From Bifidobacterium breve (GTDB taxonomy: Bacteria; Actinomycetota; Thermoleophilia; Solirubrobacterales; Solirubrobacteraceae), in assembly GCA_945889475.1 (NCBI GenBank), contig CAMDBT010000005.1, positions 38,821 through 102,820 on the forward strand: 64,000 nt of DNA, written 5' to 3'. Each line of letters begins with the position of its first letter. The first letter of the stretch is position 1. Below the pieces are notes generated by a model that worked only from the letters and a program-made list of their open reading frames with translations, was not told where the DNA came from and searched no databases. Below are positions 16,890 to 25,119 of the stretch, in pieces. A program made the position numbers and the translations under genes.

Positions 16890-17698
16890 CGGCTCGCTGC
16901 TGGCGGCAGATTGGGCCAACCGCGTGCAATCGAAACTGGCGTGCCCGGCTTGGCAAATCTGGACAGCCTTTTCAAGGTCGAGTTCTTGAGGCGAATGCAT
17001 CCGTGGGAGCGTGCGCTGCCGAGCGGATCGGCCAGTAGTGAACCGCTTCGACCGTGGATCGCGATCCGCCCAGGCCCGCCGTCGTAACTGTGCAAGACAT
17101 CGGAGAAGGCCGTCAAGTGAAGCGCGAACGGGCCGATATTTGATCCGCGTGGTGAAACGCCGCGCTCATAGATCGCGAAGCTGCCGCGCGGCGTGGGGGT
17201 CGCAGCCTTGCCGACCACGGCCCGCGTAGTGAAGAGAATCTTGCCAGCGACGCGCAGGCGTAGTTTGCGCGCACGCAATGAAATTTCGACCCGCGCGGTT
17301 GTGGTTGCAAGCCGCGCGTGGGTGGCGAGGATCCAACCGGCGGAGCCGTTGGGGCGGACGGGCAGGATCAGTTTCAGCCACAGCCGTCCGCTGGAGTCGC
17401 GCCTTGAAGCGGCGATAAGCAGCACGGCGCGGCTGCCGGTCCATGAGGTGTCGGCGCGCGCTGTCGTTACCGCTTTGCCGCCGCCTGGCTTGGCGTAGAC
17501 CGGCGCGTCGCTGAGCAGCGTGGCGGTTGAGGCAAGCCGCGCGCTAGGGGGCAGCGGGTCCGAGCTGGCGGGCGCCGCCGATGCAACGGCCGGCGCGCCT
17601 AGGCAGATCAGGGCAGCGCCGAAAAAACTCAGCGGCGACGAGGCTCGCGGTAAGCGTGTGGGGAAAGCCGCCGCGGATGGAACGATTTGCCTAAGCAC
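16886..17698 (-). CDS. L,D-transpeptidase (YkuD family), exported
   Basis: 270 residues from a GTG. A hydrophobic signal segment (LSFFGAALICLGAPAVASA, residues about 22-41) is followed by an SH3-like stretch with YAKPGGGKAV and GSAGWILATHARL. The C-terminal YkuD domain has the active-site pattern IAIHGRSGS and SARSHGCIRLKN, with catalytic Cys and His. These enzymes cross-link peptidoglycan 3-3 outside the membrane, which is usual in actinobacteria. A beta-strand region VEISLRARKLRLRVAGKILFTTRAVVGKAATPTPRG is the canonical start of the domain. Divergent from the acetolactate decarboxylase gene. Confidence 0.9.
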   Translation of the reverse strand: MLRQIVPSAAAFPTRLPRASSPLSFFGAALICLGAPAVASAAPASSDPLPPSARLASTATLLSDAPVYAKPGGGKAVTTARADTSWTGSRAVLLIAASRRDSSGRLWLKLILPVRPNGSAGWILATHARLATTTARVEISLRARKLRLRVAGKILFTTRAVVGKAATPTPRGSFAIYERGVSPRGSNIGPFALHLTAFSDVLHSYDGGPGRIAIHGRSGSLLADPLGSARSHGCIRLKNSTLKRLSRFAKPGTPVSIARGWPNLPPAASR

Positions 17699-17789
17699 TC
17701 AGCCGCTAAGAATAACTTGCTGCGATTTGATTCGGCTCAGTCCGTTCACGCGCCCCAGAAGCCATCGGTGGCACCACTACCCTGAGCCA

Positions 17790-18572
17790 ATGAGCTCGCT
17801 CGACCCGGCCCTGATTCACGCCCTCAATGTCCGCCTCGTTGACCACGCAGAGCTTGGGATCAGCCCGGCCGACCACGCGGTGCTGCAGACGTCGACGATC
17901 GCCGCGCTGCTTGACGGCCAGTACGACGGCGATGTCACGATCGGCGAGATTCTCGCCGCCGGGGACTTCGGCATCGGCACGCTCAACGGTCTCGACGGCG
18001 AGCTGGTCATCGTCGACGGCGAAGCCTGGCAGGCGCCAGCGGAGGGGCCGGTCCGCCGCGTTGGCGACGACGAGCAGACGCCATTTGCCGTTGCAACACG
18101 CTTCGTCACCGACGAGATCGTTGAGATTGAAGCGCCGCTTGACCACGCCGCGCTGATCGCGCTGATGGAGCGGCACGCCCCGCCCCAGAGCGGCTGCGAC
18201 GCGGTGAGGATCGATGGCACCTTTCCGGCGCTCCACCTGCGCTCCGTCCCGCGCCAGAAGAAGCCCTACCCGCCGTTCAAGGAGATCGCCGCCGAACAAG
18301 CTGAATCGCGCTACGAGAACCTCCGCGGCACGATCGTCGGCTTCCGCTTCCCCCACGCCGCCGACTCGGTCGAGATGGCCGGCCACCACCTGCACTTCAT
18401 CAGCGACGACCGCAGCAAAGCCGGCCATGTGCTCGAATGCTCCGCTGGTCCAGCGACGCTGAGAATCGAAACCGTTGGCGCGATGCGGCTCGAGCTTCCG
18501 CCTGGGGTAGCGCTTCCCGACCCCAGCGAGCTACCTAGCGAGCAGCTGCTGCACCAGGTCGAAGGCGGCTAA
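17790..18572 (+). CDS. budA: alpha-acetolactate decarboxylase
   Basis: About 260 residues from the ATG at 17790; the 90-residue extension in the track is antisense to the transpeptidase and not protein-like. Family motifs are strong: TSTIAALLDGQYDGDVTIGEILAAGDFGIGTLNGLDGELVIVDG, then FRFP and the zinc ligands of GHHLHFISDD. It converts acetolactate to acetoin, diverting pyruvate to a neutral product or removing excess acetolactate from valine/leucine synthesis. It stands alone: no acetolactate synthase or butanediol dehydrogenase gene is in the window. A strong hairpin follows. Confidence 0.92.
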   Translation: MSSLDPALIHALNVRLVDHAELGISPADHAVLQTSTIAALLDGQYDGDVTIGEILAAGDFGIGTLNGLDGELVIVDGEAWQAPAEGPVRRVGDDEQTPFAVATRFVTDEIVEIEAPLDHAALIALMERHAPPQSGCDAVRIDGTFPALHLRSVPRQKKPYPPFKEIAAEQAESRYENLRGTIVGFRFPHAADSVEMAGHHLHFISDDRSKAGHVLECSAGPATLRIETVGAMRLELPPGVALPDPSELPSEQLLHQVEGG

Positions 18573-18605
18573 AGCGCAGGCCAAGAAACGGCCCTGAACG
18601 CAGCT

Positions 18606-18651
18606 GCGCCCCGGTACGGCGCCGCAACTGAGTGCAGGCGTACCGGGGCGC
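18606..18651. terminator. 13-bp inverted repeat between convergent genes
   Basis: GCGCCCCGGTACG (18606-18618) and CGTACCGGGGCGC (18639-18651) are perfect complements with a 20-base loop. A second small hairpin, GGGCG-TTG-CGCCC, follows at 18655-18667. It lies between the ends of budA (18572) and the secreted-protein gene (18690), so it most likely terminates both. Confidence 0.65.
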
Positions 18652-18689
18652 GCTGGGCGTTGCGCCCAAGCGTCAGCGCAACGGACTAG

Positions 18690-19352
18690 CTACTGGTTCG
18701 GCCCGGTGTACCCCGGGTCGCCGATCTCAGGCACGTCGTCGAGGCTCGGCCGCGGCATCAGCGGCATCGTCCTCGGCTTGTTCTTCTTGCCCTTGCAGCC
18801 GGCTGACTGACCGAGCGAGAACGGACCTGAAATGGCGAGTACCGCTGCGCCGCTCGACGAGACCGAGGCCTTCGCGACGGTCAGAATTGGCTCGATCCGC
18901 GCCGGTGTGCAGAGCGGCTTCTCGATCGCGAACGTGCCGGTGATGATTCCCGCCAGATTGGTGTACTTGCCGACGCAGTTGACGCCGTTGCCTGGCAGGT
19001 CACCGTTGCAGGAGAACGAGTCGGTTGGAACCGGGCTGCCGTCAGCGAACTCCGGGAAGGCCTCGGTTTCGATCGCCTGGACCTGCTGGGCGCTGACGAA
19101 CAGTGAGTAACCGGTGATCGCTTGGTCGCAGCGAATTCTGTATTGAGCGTGGTAGAGATCCGGGTCGTCCGGGTCCTGAGCAGCCGTTGTGGGCTGAATG
19201 AAGCCCTTGCAGGTGATCTGGTTGTCGTTGACCGCAGCGCGCGACGGTTGAGCGCCGAGCGAGCTAAGCAGCGCCAGTGTGCCCGCGACGAGCGCGGCAA
19301 TCGCGACACCAACGAGCAAGAGGCGGCGCGGATTTAGACTTAGAATGTTCAA
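18690..19352 (-). CDS. exported protein of unknown function
   Basis: About 220 residues if translation starts at the TTG at 19352, which has GGAGGA six bases upstream; the track's ATG at 19397 lacks such a site. A signal-anchor stretch LLLVGVAIAALVAGTLALLSSLG follows NPRR. The mature part has paired cysteines (QITCKGF, YRIRCDQ, SFSCNGDLPGNGVNCVGK, KPLCTPA, SAGCKGK), suggesting disulfides outside the cell. The C-terminus is Pro/Lys-rich and unstructured. No family recognised. It follows the zinc-ribbon phosphoesterase gene on the same strand, but about 150 bases separate them. Confidence 0.65.
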   Translation of the reverse strand: MNILSLNPRRLLLVGVAIAALVAGTLALLSSLGAQPSRAAVNDNQITCKGFIQPTTAAQDPDDPDLYHAQYRIRCDQAITGYSLFVSAQQVQAIETEAFPEFADGSPVPTDSFSCNGDLPGNGVNCVGKYTNLAGIITGTFAIEKPLCTPARIEPILTVAKASVSSSGAAVLAISGPFSLGQSAGCKGKKNKPRTMPLMPRPSLDDVPEIGDPGYTGPNQ

Positions 19353-19505
19353 GAGAATCCTCCGTGTATTGAGTGGCCGCGCCGAATGCCCAGCCATTGA
19401 CGAACTGCTGCGCCAGAGTGTGAGTGCTGGTAGCCACGCTCGTGTAAACGGCGCGTTGTCTACGCGTAAAGGTCTTGTAACCAGCCGACCATCGCCGAGC
19501 GGGCG

Positions 19506-21089
19506 TCAGTCGCTTCCGGCAACCGGTGCATTGGCGAACACCGCCTTGCTGAATGGCTTGACCGAAGCACTGGCAGCCTTGCCGATCGGCTCAACGCCAA
19601 AAGCGATTTCAACCGTTTTCAGCAGCGAATAGTGGTTGTAGTGGGTCGAGATCGTGGACCCTGCAGCGACGTACGGTGAGAGGACGAGCGCTCCAACCTT
19701 GGCGTGATCCTCGGTCGGCTTCGAGGCGGCGTGGTCGCTTGTGATGACGATCATCCCACCGTCGGCGTAGGCCTTCGACTCGATGATCGAGGGAACGACC
19801 TGCTTCAGCCACTCGTCGGCCGCGCCAATTCCTCCGACGGCCCCGTCGCCGCAGCTTGCCGCGCTGCCGTCGTGGCAGGCGTCGGGCGCGATCAGCGAGA
19901 AGGCTGGCGTGTCCTCCAGCGTGGCCAAATCTGGAGCGAGACGGTCAAGACCGACGACGCTTCCGCCGCAGTCGGGCGACTCGGTGATCGATCGGAAGTA
20001 GACGAACGGGTTGCGCCAAGTCATGTAACCGTCACCCGGGCGCGGCGCGGCGAAGCCGTCTTCGGCGCCGACCTCCGGATGGCGGCAGCTCGTCACGCCG
20101 CTGCCAGGATCGTTACCGATCGCCTCAAAGTAGCCCTTCCAGACCAGGCCCGCCCCGGTCATTTGGTCGGCGACGGTTTTCGTCTTCGGCGGATAAAGGC
20201 AGCCCTCGCCTGTAACAAGCCCTGTTTTGGCATCAACCTTGGTCTGCTTGAGGTTGATGAACTTCGGGCAGTTGGCGGCGGTTGCAGTGTTCGGCGCCTG
20301 CCCGCTAATCAGCGCGAGCGAGTTCGGCAGGCCAGCGGCGGAGATCGCACTGTAGTTGGAGAGCAGTGTGCCTTTGGCGCGCAGCTCGGTTCCGAGATAA
20401 GCGCTCGCGGCGGCCTTCGCAGTCACTCGCGGCGCGCGCGCCGCTGCAGCCTGACCGTAGACCTCTTCGTAGCTTGGACCCGACAGCGTGATAATCCAAG
20501 CGTGCTTGATCGGCGCCGCCGAGGTGACGGTCGGCGTCGTGCTACCACCACCGCCGCCGCCGCCACTGGGCGGCTCACTTGTTTCCGGGGCGCTGACGAG
20601 GCCCTCGGGATCGCCGTCAATGGGTGGGTCAACGCTTGCCTCGGGCGGATCGCCGCCAAGCCCGGGCTCCTCGCCCTCAGCGCCCGGGGCCAGAGGCGCT
20701 TGCGCCGGCTGCCCAGCAGCGGCGCGCGTCGTGGTGGCCTTCGGGCCAGCAACAACGCCAAGTGCAACCCCGACTACGAGCAGGCAGAGCACTGCAGCCC
20801 CGACAAGACGCGGCGTTCCGAAGTCAAGATCGGCTAGCGGGAACCCTTCCCAAGTGGATCGTTGCGACGCCGCCTGTGCATCAGCGCTGAGAGCGGCGGC
20901 GCTGGCGAGAACCACCTCCGGCTGGCTGGCGAGCGGCGAGCGCGCGGCCTCGACTGGGTCTAGCCGCGGCTGGCCGCGCCGCGCGCCGCAGCTAAGGCAG
21001 TAGCGCTGATCGCCCGACATCGCAACCTGACACTGCGGGCACGGGGCCCCGTGCTCAGCGAGCGGGGAGCTGAATAGGTCGGAGGCCAT
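19506..21089 (-). CDS. zinc-ribbon, membrane-anchored phosphoesterase-like protein
   Basis: 527 residues in three parts. First, a zinc ribbon CPQCQVAMSGDQRYCLSCGARRG (residues about 17-39). Then one membrane helix LVGAAVLCLLVVGVALGVVAG (about 95-115) and a Pro/Gly-rich linker with a G8 run. Last, a C-terminal domain of the alkaline-phosphatase-like phosphoesterase type (SNYSAISAAGLPNSLALISGQ, ADQMTGAGLVWKGY, VITSDHAAS, THYNHYSLLKTVEIAFG). The usual ENHSYD-type metal motif is changed to LSGPSYEE and the Thr-His-Pro-Ser segment to SAAG, so catalysis is uncertain. The domain should lie outside the membrane. No ribosome site is seen, and a CACAAT box ends nine bases before the ATG, so the mRNA may be leaderless. 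Divergent from pstS. Confidence 0.75.
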   Translation of the reverse strand: MASDLFSSPLAEHGAPCPQCQVAMSGDQRYCLSCGARRGQPRLDPVEAARSPLASQPEVVLASAAALSADAQAASQRSTWEGFPLADLDFGTPRLVGAAVLCLLVVGVALGVVAGPKATTTRAAAGQPAQAPLAPGAEGEEPGLGGDPPEASVDPPIDGDPEGLVSAPETSEPPSGGGGGGGSTTPTVTSAAPIKHAWIITLSGPSYEEVYGQAAAARAPRVTAKAAASAYLGTELRAKGTLLSNYSAISAAGLPNSLALISGQAPNTATAANCPKFINLKQTKVDAKTGLVTGEGCLYPPKTKTVADQMTGAGLVWKGYFEAIGNDPGSGVTSCRHPEVGAEDGFAAPRPGDGYMTWRNPFVYFRSITESPDCGGSVVGLDRLAPDLATLEDTPAFSLIAPDACHDGSAASCGDGAVGGIGAADEWLKQVVPSIIESKAYADGGMIVITSDHAASKPTEDHAKVGALVLSPYVAAGSTISTHYNHYSLLKTVEIAFGVEPIGKAASASVKPFSKAVFANAPVAGSD

Positions 21090-21097
21090 CGCACGTG

Positions 21098-21152
21098 ATT
21101 GTGGGGAAGAGTGGCGCCCGCAATGTGAACAGCCGGTAACGACGGAGTGAGG
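21098..21152 (-). promoter_or_regulatory. PHO-box-like repeats and -10 for the phosphoesterase gene
   Basis: Read on the minus strand: three adjacent 11-mers CCTCACTCCGT, CGTTACCGGCT, GTTCACATTGC (21152 to 21120). Exactly 21 bases separate GTTCAC from CACAAT (21103-21098). Actinobacterial PhoP sites are direct repeats of 11 bases with a GTTCACC-like start. Only the last unit is a close match. The same GTTCAC-N21-CACAAT layout is found on the other strand before pstS. Confidence 0.5.
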
Positions 21153-21175
21153 CCGCGCTTCACCGGGAAGTCGTC

Positions 21176-21241
21176 GTTCACGGCATCTTCACCGCGAGCA
21201 CACCAGCAGTTCACATCCTGCAAGGCCCCCGAGCGCACAAT
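21176..21241 (+). promoter_or_regulatory. PHO-box-like repeats and -10 for pstS
   Basis: Four adjacent 11-mers: GTTCACGGCAT, CTTCACCGCGA, GCACACCAGCA, GTTCACATCCT (21176-21219). Three begin with (G/C)TTCAC. Twenty-one bases after the last GTTCAC is CACAAT (21236-21241), a possible -10, giving a leader of about 70 bases. This matches the direct-repeat PHO box of Streptomyces PhoP. No phoR-phoP genes lie in the window. Confidence 0.62.
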
Positions 21242-21315
21242 CCTGCGGCATGTACATGAAAAGGCTACGGCGCGTCTCGCCGTCAACTGAACTGAATACG
21301 AAAGGAATCACCTCT

Positions 21316-22128
21316 ATGTCAAGTGTTCGTCTCCTCCGCGCGTGCGTCGCCGTGGCTGCCATCGGTGCTCTCGCCATTCCGGCGAGCGCCGCGGCAAAGC
21401 CGGTCATCACGATCAGCGGCTCGACCTCGGTGGCCCCACTCGCATCGTTGCTCGCTCGCGGTTACCTGAAGGAAAGCAAGAACGCAGTCAAGTTCAAGCT
21501 GGCTCAGGGCGGCTCCGATGTTGGCGTTGCCGATGTTGCAGCTGGCCGCGTGTCAATCGGGATGTCATCACGCGACCCAAAGTCAAGCGACCCCCGGGGA
21601 ATCTTCTTCAACAAGATTGCCAAGGACGCGATCTGCATCGTCACGAACCCATCCAACCCAGTCGCAAACCTCTCGCAGGCGCAGATCAAAGCGATCTTCG
21701 GCGGCTCGGTTCGTGACTGGCGGGATGTCGCTGGTTCGGGCATCACCGGCGCGATCGACGTGACCGTACGGACCGCAGCTTCAGGGACTCAGGATGCGTT
21801 CCAGAAGATCTTCCTTGGCTCGACCTCGCTCACCGGAGCTGTCTCACAAAAGGCTTCTAACGGCCTGATTCAACAGGCAGTGAAGTCGAACAGGAACGCT
21901 ATCGGGTACGTGTCACTCGACTTCGTCGGTGGCGTCAACCCAGCTTCCTACAACGGAGTTGCTTGCAACCTACGTAACGCGAAGTCCGGCGAGTACGGCG
22001 GCGTCCGTAACTTCTGGCTCGTCACCCGTGGACCGGCGAAAGGCAACATCTCGCAGTTCATCAAGTGGGCGCAGGATTCATCTGCCGCCGCGAAGATCAC
22101 CGGTAAGCACTGGGTTCCCCTGAAATAG
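21316..22128 (+). CDS. pstS: phosphate-binding protein of the Pst transporter
   Basis: 270 residues from the ATG at 21316, preceded by AAAGGA; the track start 66 bases upstream has no site. A Sec signal peptide (LLRACVAVAAIGALAIPASAAA) lacks a lipobox Cys. The PBP fold has the phosphate-contact segments ISGSTSVAPL and AQGGSDVGVADVAAG, with RTAASGTQDAF later. It captures inorganic phosphate outside the membrane for PstCAB. Its stop overlaps the GTG of pstC by one base. Divergent PHO-like repeats upstream suggest induction under phosphate limitation. Confidence 0.92.
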   Translation: MSSVRLLRACVAVAAIGALAIPASAAAKPVITISGSTSVAPLASLLARGYLKESKNAVKFKLAQGGSDVGVADVAAGRVSIGMSSRDPKSSDPRGIFFNKIAKDAICIVTNPSNPVANLSQAQIKAIFGGSVRDWRDVAGSGITGAIDVTVRTAASGTQDAFQKIFLGSTSLTGAVSQKASNGLIQQAVKSNRNAIGYVSLDFVGGVNPASYNGVACNLRNAKSGEYGGVRNFWLVTRGPAKGNISQFIKWAQDSSAAAKITGKHWVPLK

Positions 22129-23111
22129 TGTTGGATCGGCTCAGAGAGCCGTGGACGGACAAGCGCGCCGGGCTGCTGCTCGGCGCGCTTGCCTGTTCTG
22201 TGCTGGCCGTAATCGTCTTCATGCTCGTGTTCATCGCGATCAAGGCGTGGCCGTCGTTCGCCCACAACGGCCTTTCGTGGTTCTCCTCGAAAGGCGTTGT
22301 TGACCAGCAGCTCGACGCGATGGTCAACTCGGGGGCCAACCCGAGCAGCGCCGAGTACCAGCTCGGCGCCTGGCCGCTGATCTACGCGACGCTGCTAACG
22401 ACCTGCTTCGCCACCATTTTCGGCCTTATCTTCTCGTTGCTTTCGGCAATCTTCATCGTTGAGTTTGCTCCCCTGTGGATTCGCCGCGTGATCGTCCCCG
22501 TCGTGCGGCTCCTCGCCGCCGTCCCTTCGGTGATCTACGGCCTGATCGGGATCCTCGTCCTCGCACCGTTCATCGGCAACAGCGTGATCTCTGCCGATCA
22601 AAAAAGCTCAGTGCAGTTTGTGATTCCACTATCTGGCACCAGTCTGGGGGTCGCGATCGCGGTCCTCACGGTGATGATCACGCCAATCATGATCGCGATC
22701 ACGGTTGACGGTCTCCATTCAATTCCGCGCTCGTGGAAGGAAGGCGCTCTGGCGCTCGGCGTAAACCGCTGGCGCGCGATGTGGACCGTTACGGTGCGCG
22801 CGGCGCGACCAGCGATCATTGCCGGAGCCGTGCTGGCGACAGCCCGCGCGCTTGGCGAGGCGATCATGATCTCGATGGTCGCCGGATCGAAGGGCTTCTC
22901 CCCTAACCCGCTCGACGGACTGCTTTTCTTCTTCGAGCCGGTTAGGACGCTGGCGGCGACGGTCGTTGAGGATGCCGAATCGATTAACGCGCCGGCGATG
23001 CAGGCCAGCCTCTACGCGATGGCGTTCGTACTGCTGATCGGAGCGTTCTTCCTGTCACTCGGCAGCTGGATCGCCAAGCAGCCACTGAAGAAATACGGGA
23101 CGAGGTCATAG
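22128..23111 (+). CDS. pstC: phosphate ABC transporter permease PstC
   Basis: 327 residues from a GTG that shares its first base with the pstS stop codon. About six membrane helices. The ABC permease EAA loop is visible in SWKEGALALGVNRWRAMWTVTVRAARPAIIAGAVLATARALGEA. The large extracellular loop after helix 1 is typical of PstC. It forms the membrane channel with PstA. Translation is clearly coupled to pstS and to pstA, which also starts with a GTG overlapping by one base. Confidence 0.93.
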   Translation: MLDRLREPWTDKRAGLLLGALACSVLAVIVFMLVFIAIKAWPSFAHNGLSWFSSKGVVDQQLDAMVNSGANPSSAEYQLGAWPLIYATLLTTCFATIFGLIFSLLSAIFIVEFAPLWIRRVIVPVVRLLAAVPSVIYGLIGILVLAPFIGNSVISADQKSSVQFVIPLSGTSLGVAIAVLTVMITPIMIAITVDGLHSIPRSWKEGALALGVNRWRAMWTVTVRAARPAIIAGAVLATARALGEAIMISMVAGSKGFSPNPLDGLLFFFEPVRTLAATVVEDAESINAPAMQASLYAMAFVLLIGAFFLSLGSWIAKQPLKKYGTRS

Positions 23112-24160
23112 TGAGCGTGCCGACCCGTATGCCGGCACCGATGCCGCCGCTTCCGCCGCTGCCGCTGCCGCGGTCGCCCGGCGGCCGCAAGGGCAAGTCG
23201 CCGAAGAAAAAGCAGGTCAATGAATCGATCAGCACTTGGAGGCTGACCGACAGGATCGGCTACGTGATGATGTGGGCGGCCGGCCTGATGCTCTGCGCAA
23301 TCGGGATTGGGATTCTCGTCTACATGGCCTTCAAAGGGGTCCAATACCTGCGGCCCAGCTTGATCTTCAGTAGCCCTACGGCAGAGATTGACCAGTCGAA
23401 GAGTGGAGGCTTCTTTGATCCGCTGATCGGAACCGTGCTGATCACGCTGATCGGCATCATCATCGCGACACCGATCGCAATCTTCGCGGCAACCTGGATC
23501 GTTGAGTACGGCCGGCCGACCTGGCTCGCCCGACTGATCGATTCGGGAATCGAGATCATCGCCGGTACCCCCGACATCGTGATCGCGCTATTCGGGCTCG
23601 TTCTGTTCCAGCAGGGGATCTTCGGTTGGATGTCGTTTACGGCCACCGGTGGCGCGGTCTTCGGCCGCTCGTTCTTGACTGCTGGCGCGATGATGTCGCT
23701 GATCGCGCTGCCGATGGTCTTCGCCGCCACGCGGGAAGGACTGCAGTCGATCCCAGCCCACGTCCGCGAGGCCTCATACGCACTTGGCAAGACGAAGGCG
23801 GCGACGATCCGCCGAGTCTTGCTGCCCTCGGTGAAGGCCAACATCTCGACCGGGGCCGCGCTCGGGATGGGCCGCATCGCTGGCGACACGGCGATCATCG
23901 TCGTCCTGCTCGGAGCGTCGCTAACGCTCGATCCTGAAGGCGACGTTCCGGGACTGAATCTGCTGAAAGGCACCGGCGGCACGCTCACCAGTTACGTCTA
24001 CAACAACTCGCCAGCCGGTGAAGGGAACGCGCCGCAGAAGGCCTATGCCGCGGCGTTCGTGCTGCTGCTGATCGTGCTGGCACTGAATTTCGCCGTTGAC
24101 CGGATCGCCCGAAGCGGCGCGAAAACTGGACTAGAAACCTCGAGGCTGGGAGCACGCTGA
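23111..24160 (+). CDS. pstA: phosphate ABC transporter permease PstA
   Basis: 349 residues from a GTG. The first 40 residues are an unusual Pro-rich, then Lys/Arg-rich cytoplasmic tail (MPAPMPPLPPLPLP, GGRKGKSPKKKQ) not needed for the fold. Six membrane helices follow, with the EAA loop in HVREASYALGKTKAATIRRVLLPSVKANISTGAALGMGRIAGDTA. It pairs with PstC. One-base overlaps on both sides bind it into the operon. Confidence 0.93.
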   Translation: MSVPTRMPAPMPPLPPLPLPRSPGGRKGKSPKKKQVNESISTWRLTDRIGYVMMWAAGLMLCAIGIGILVYMAFKGVQYLRPSLIFSSPTAEIDQSKSGGFFDPLIGTVLITLIGIIIATPIAIFAATWIVEYGRPTWLARLIDSGIEIIAGTPDIVIALFGLVLFQQGIFGWMSFTATGGAVFGRSFLTAGAMMSLIALPMVFAATREGLQSIPAHVREASYALGKTKAATIRRVLLPSVKANISTGAALGMGRIAGDTAIIVVLLGASLTLDPEGDVPGLNLLKGTGGTLTSYVYNNSPAGEGNAPQKAYAAAFVLLLIVLALNFAVDRIARSGAKTGLETSRLGAR

Positions 24161-25119
24161 TGATCGAACCACGCGAACAGGCCGCCCCGCCAGCACCGGG
24201 CTCGAGCGAGCCTGCCAACGGCACGGTACCTCCGCCGATTCGGCGGATCGCGCTCGACCGTCAGCCGACCGTCGCCCTACCGCCGTCTCAGGATGCCGTC
24301 GCGATTGCCAACACCAGCGACCGCAGCCTCGCGGCCGCCCGAAGGCCAGCCCGCGGGGTAGCTGGCCCCGAACGGATGAGGATCGAGGGGCTGAACGTCT
24401 ACTACGGGAACAACCACGTCGTGAAGAACGTTTCCTTGCCGATCCGTCAAGGCGAAGTATTGGCTCTAATTGGTCCGTCCGGCTGCGGCAAGACGACGCT
24501 GCTACGAACGCTAAACCGACTGACCGAGCTGACCAGCTCCGCTCGGCGTGACGGGATGATCACACTCGACGGCAGCGACATCGATTCGCTCGAGGTAACC
24601 GAGCATCGGCGGCGCGTTTCGATGGTTTTCCAGCAACCGAACCCGTTCCCGATGTCGGTCTTCGACAACGTCGCCTACGCGCTGAGGGAGCAAGGCGCAA
24701 AGAGGCCCAAGAAGAAGGTGCTGGAGCCGTACGTGATTGAGGCGCTGCAGCGAGCGGGCCTTTACGACGAAGTCTCGTCAAACCTCGACCACCCCGCGCT
24801 GCGGCTCTCCGGCGGGCAGCAACAACGACTCTGCATCGCGCGCGCACTAGCGGCTCGCCCGGAAGTGCTGTTGATGGATGAGCCTTGCTCCGCGCTCGAC
24901 CCAAAGTCGACAAACGTGATCGAGGAGCTGATCGTCGAGCTGCGCAAGGACCTCGCGATCGTCATTGTCACACACAACCTGCAACAGGCCTACCGAGTTG
25001 GAGACCACGTCGCCTTCATGTATCTCGGCGACCTCGTTGAATACGGCCAAACAGACGCGCTCTTTGACAACCCGAAAGCAGCTCGCACGCGCGATTACAT
25101 CGGCGGTGCCTTCGGATGA
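24160..25119 (+). CDS. pstB: phosphate ABC transporter ATP-binding protein PstB
   Basis: 319 residues, about 60 longer than usual because of a Pro/Ala/Arg-rich N-terminal extension (residues 1-70). Walker A GPSGCGKTT is at about 105-113. The Q-loop is FQQPNPFPMSVFDNVAY, the ABC signature is LSGGQQQRLCIARAL, Walker B is VLLMDEPCSALDP and the switch His is in IVTHN. It powers phosphate uptake at the inner face of the membrane. No phoU follows, which is the usual next gene in many bacteria; three unrelated ORFs follow instead. Confidence 0.93.
   Translation: MIEPREQAAPPAPGSSEPANGTVPPPIRRIALDRQPTVALPPSQDAVAIANTSDRSLAAARRPARGVAGPERMRIEGLNVYYGNNHVVKNVSLPIRQGEVLALIGPSGCGKTTLLRTLNRLTELTSSARRDGMITLDGSDIDSLEVTEHRRRVSMVFQQPNPFPMSVFDNVAYALREQGAKRPKKKVLEPYVIEALQRAGLYDEVSSNLDHPALRLSGGQQQRLCIARALAARPEVLLMDEPCSALDPKSTNVIEELIVELRKDLAIVIVTHNLQQAYRVGDHVAFMYLGDLVEYGQTDALFDNPKAARTRDYIGGAFG

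Noticed and set aside
17520-17789. 90-residue extension of acetolactate decarboxylase
   Set aside because: Antisense to the L,D-transpeptidase; the family starts at the ATG at 17790.
20540-20580. Run of GCC/ACC-type triplets
   Set aside because: It only encodes the poly-Gly linker of the phosphoesterase-like protein; not a regulatory repeat.
19704-20837. 377-residue plus-strand ORF
   Set aside because: Antisense to the zinc-ribbon phosphoesterase gene; Arg-rich without structure.
21158-21164. Additional CTTCACC upstream of the pstS PHO repeats
   Set aside because: It is 18 bases from the first unit, out of the 11-base phase, so it was not counted as a repeat unit.
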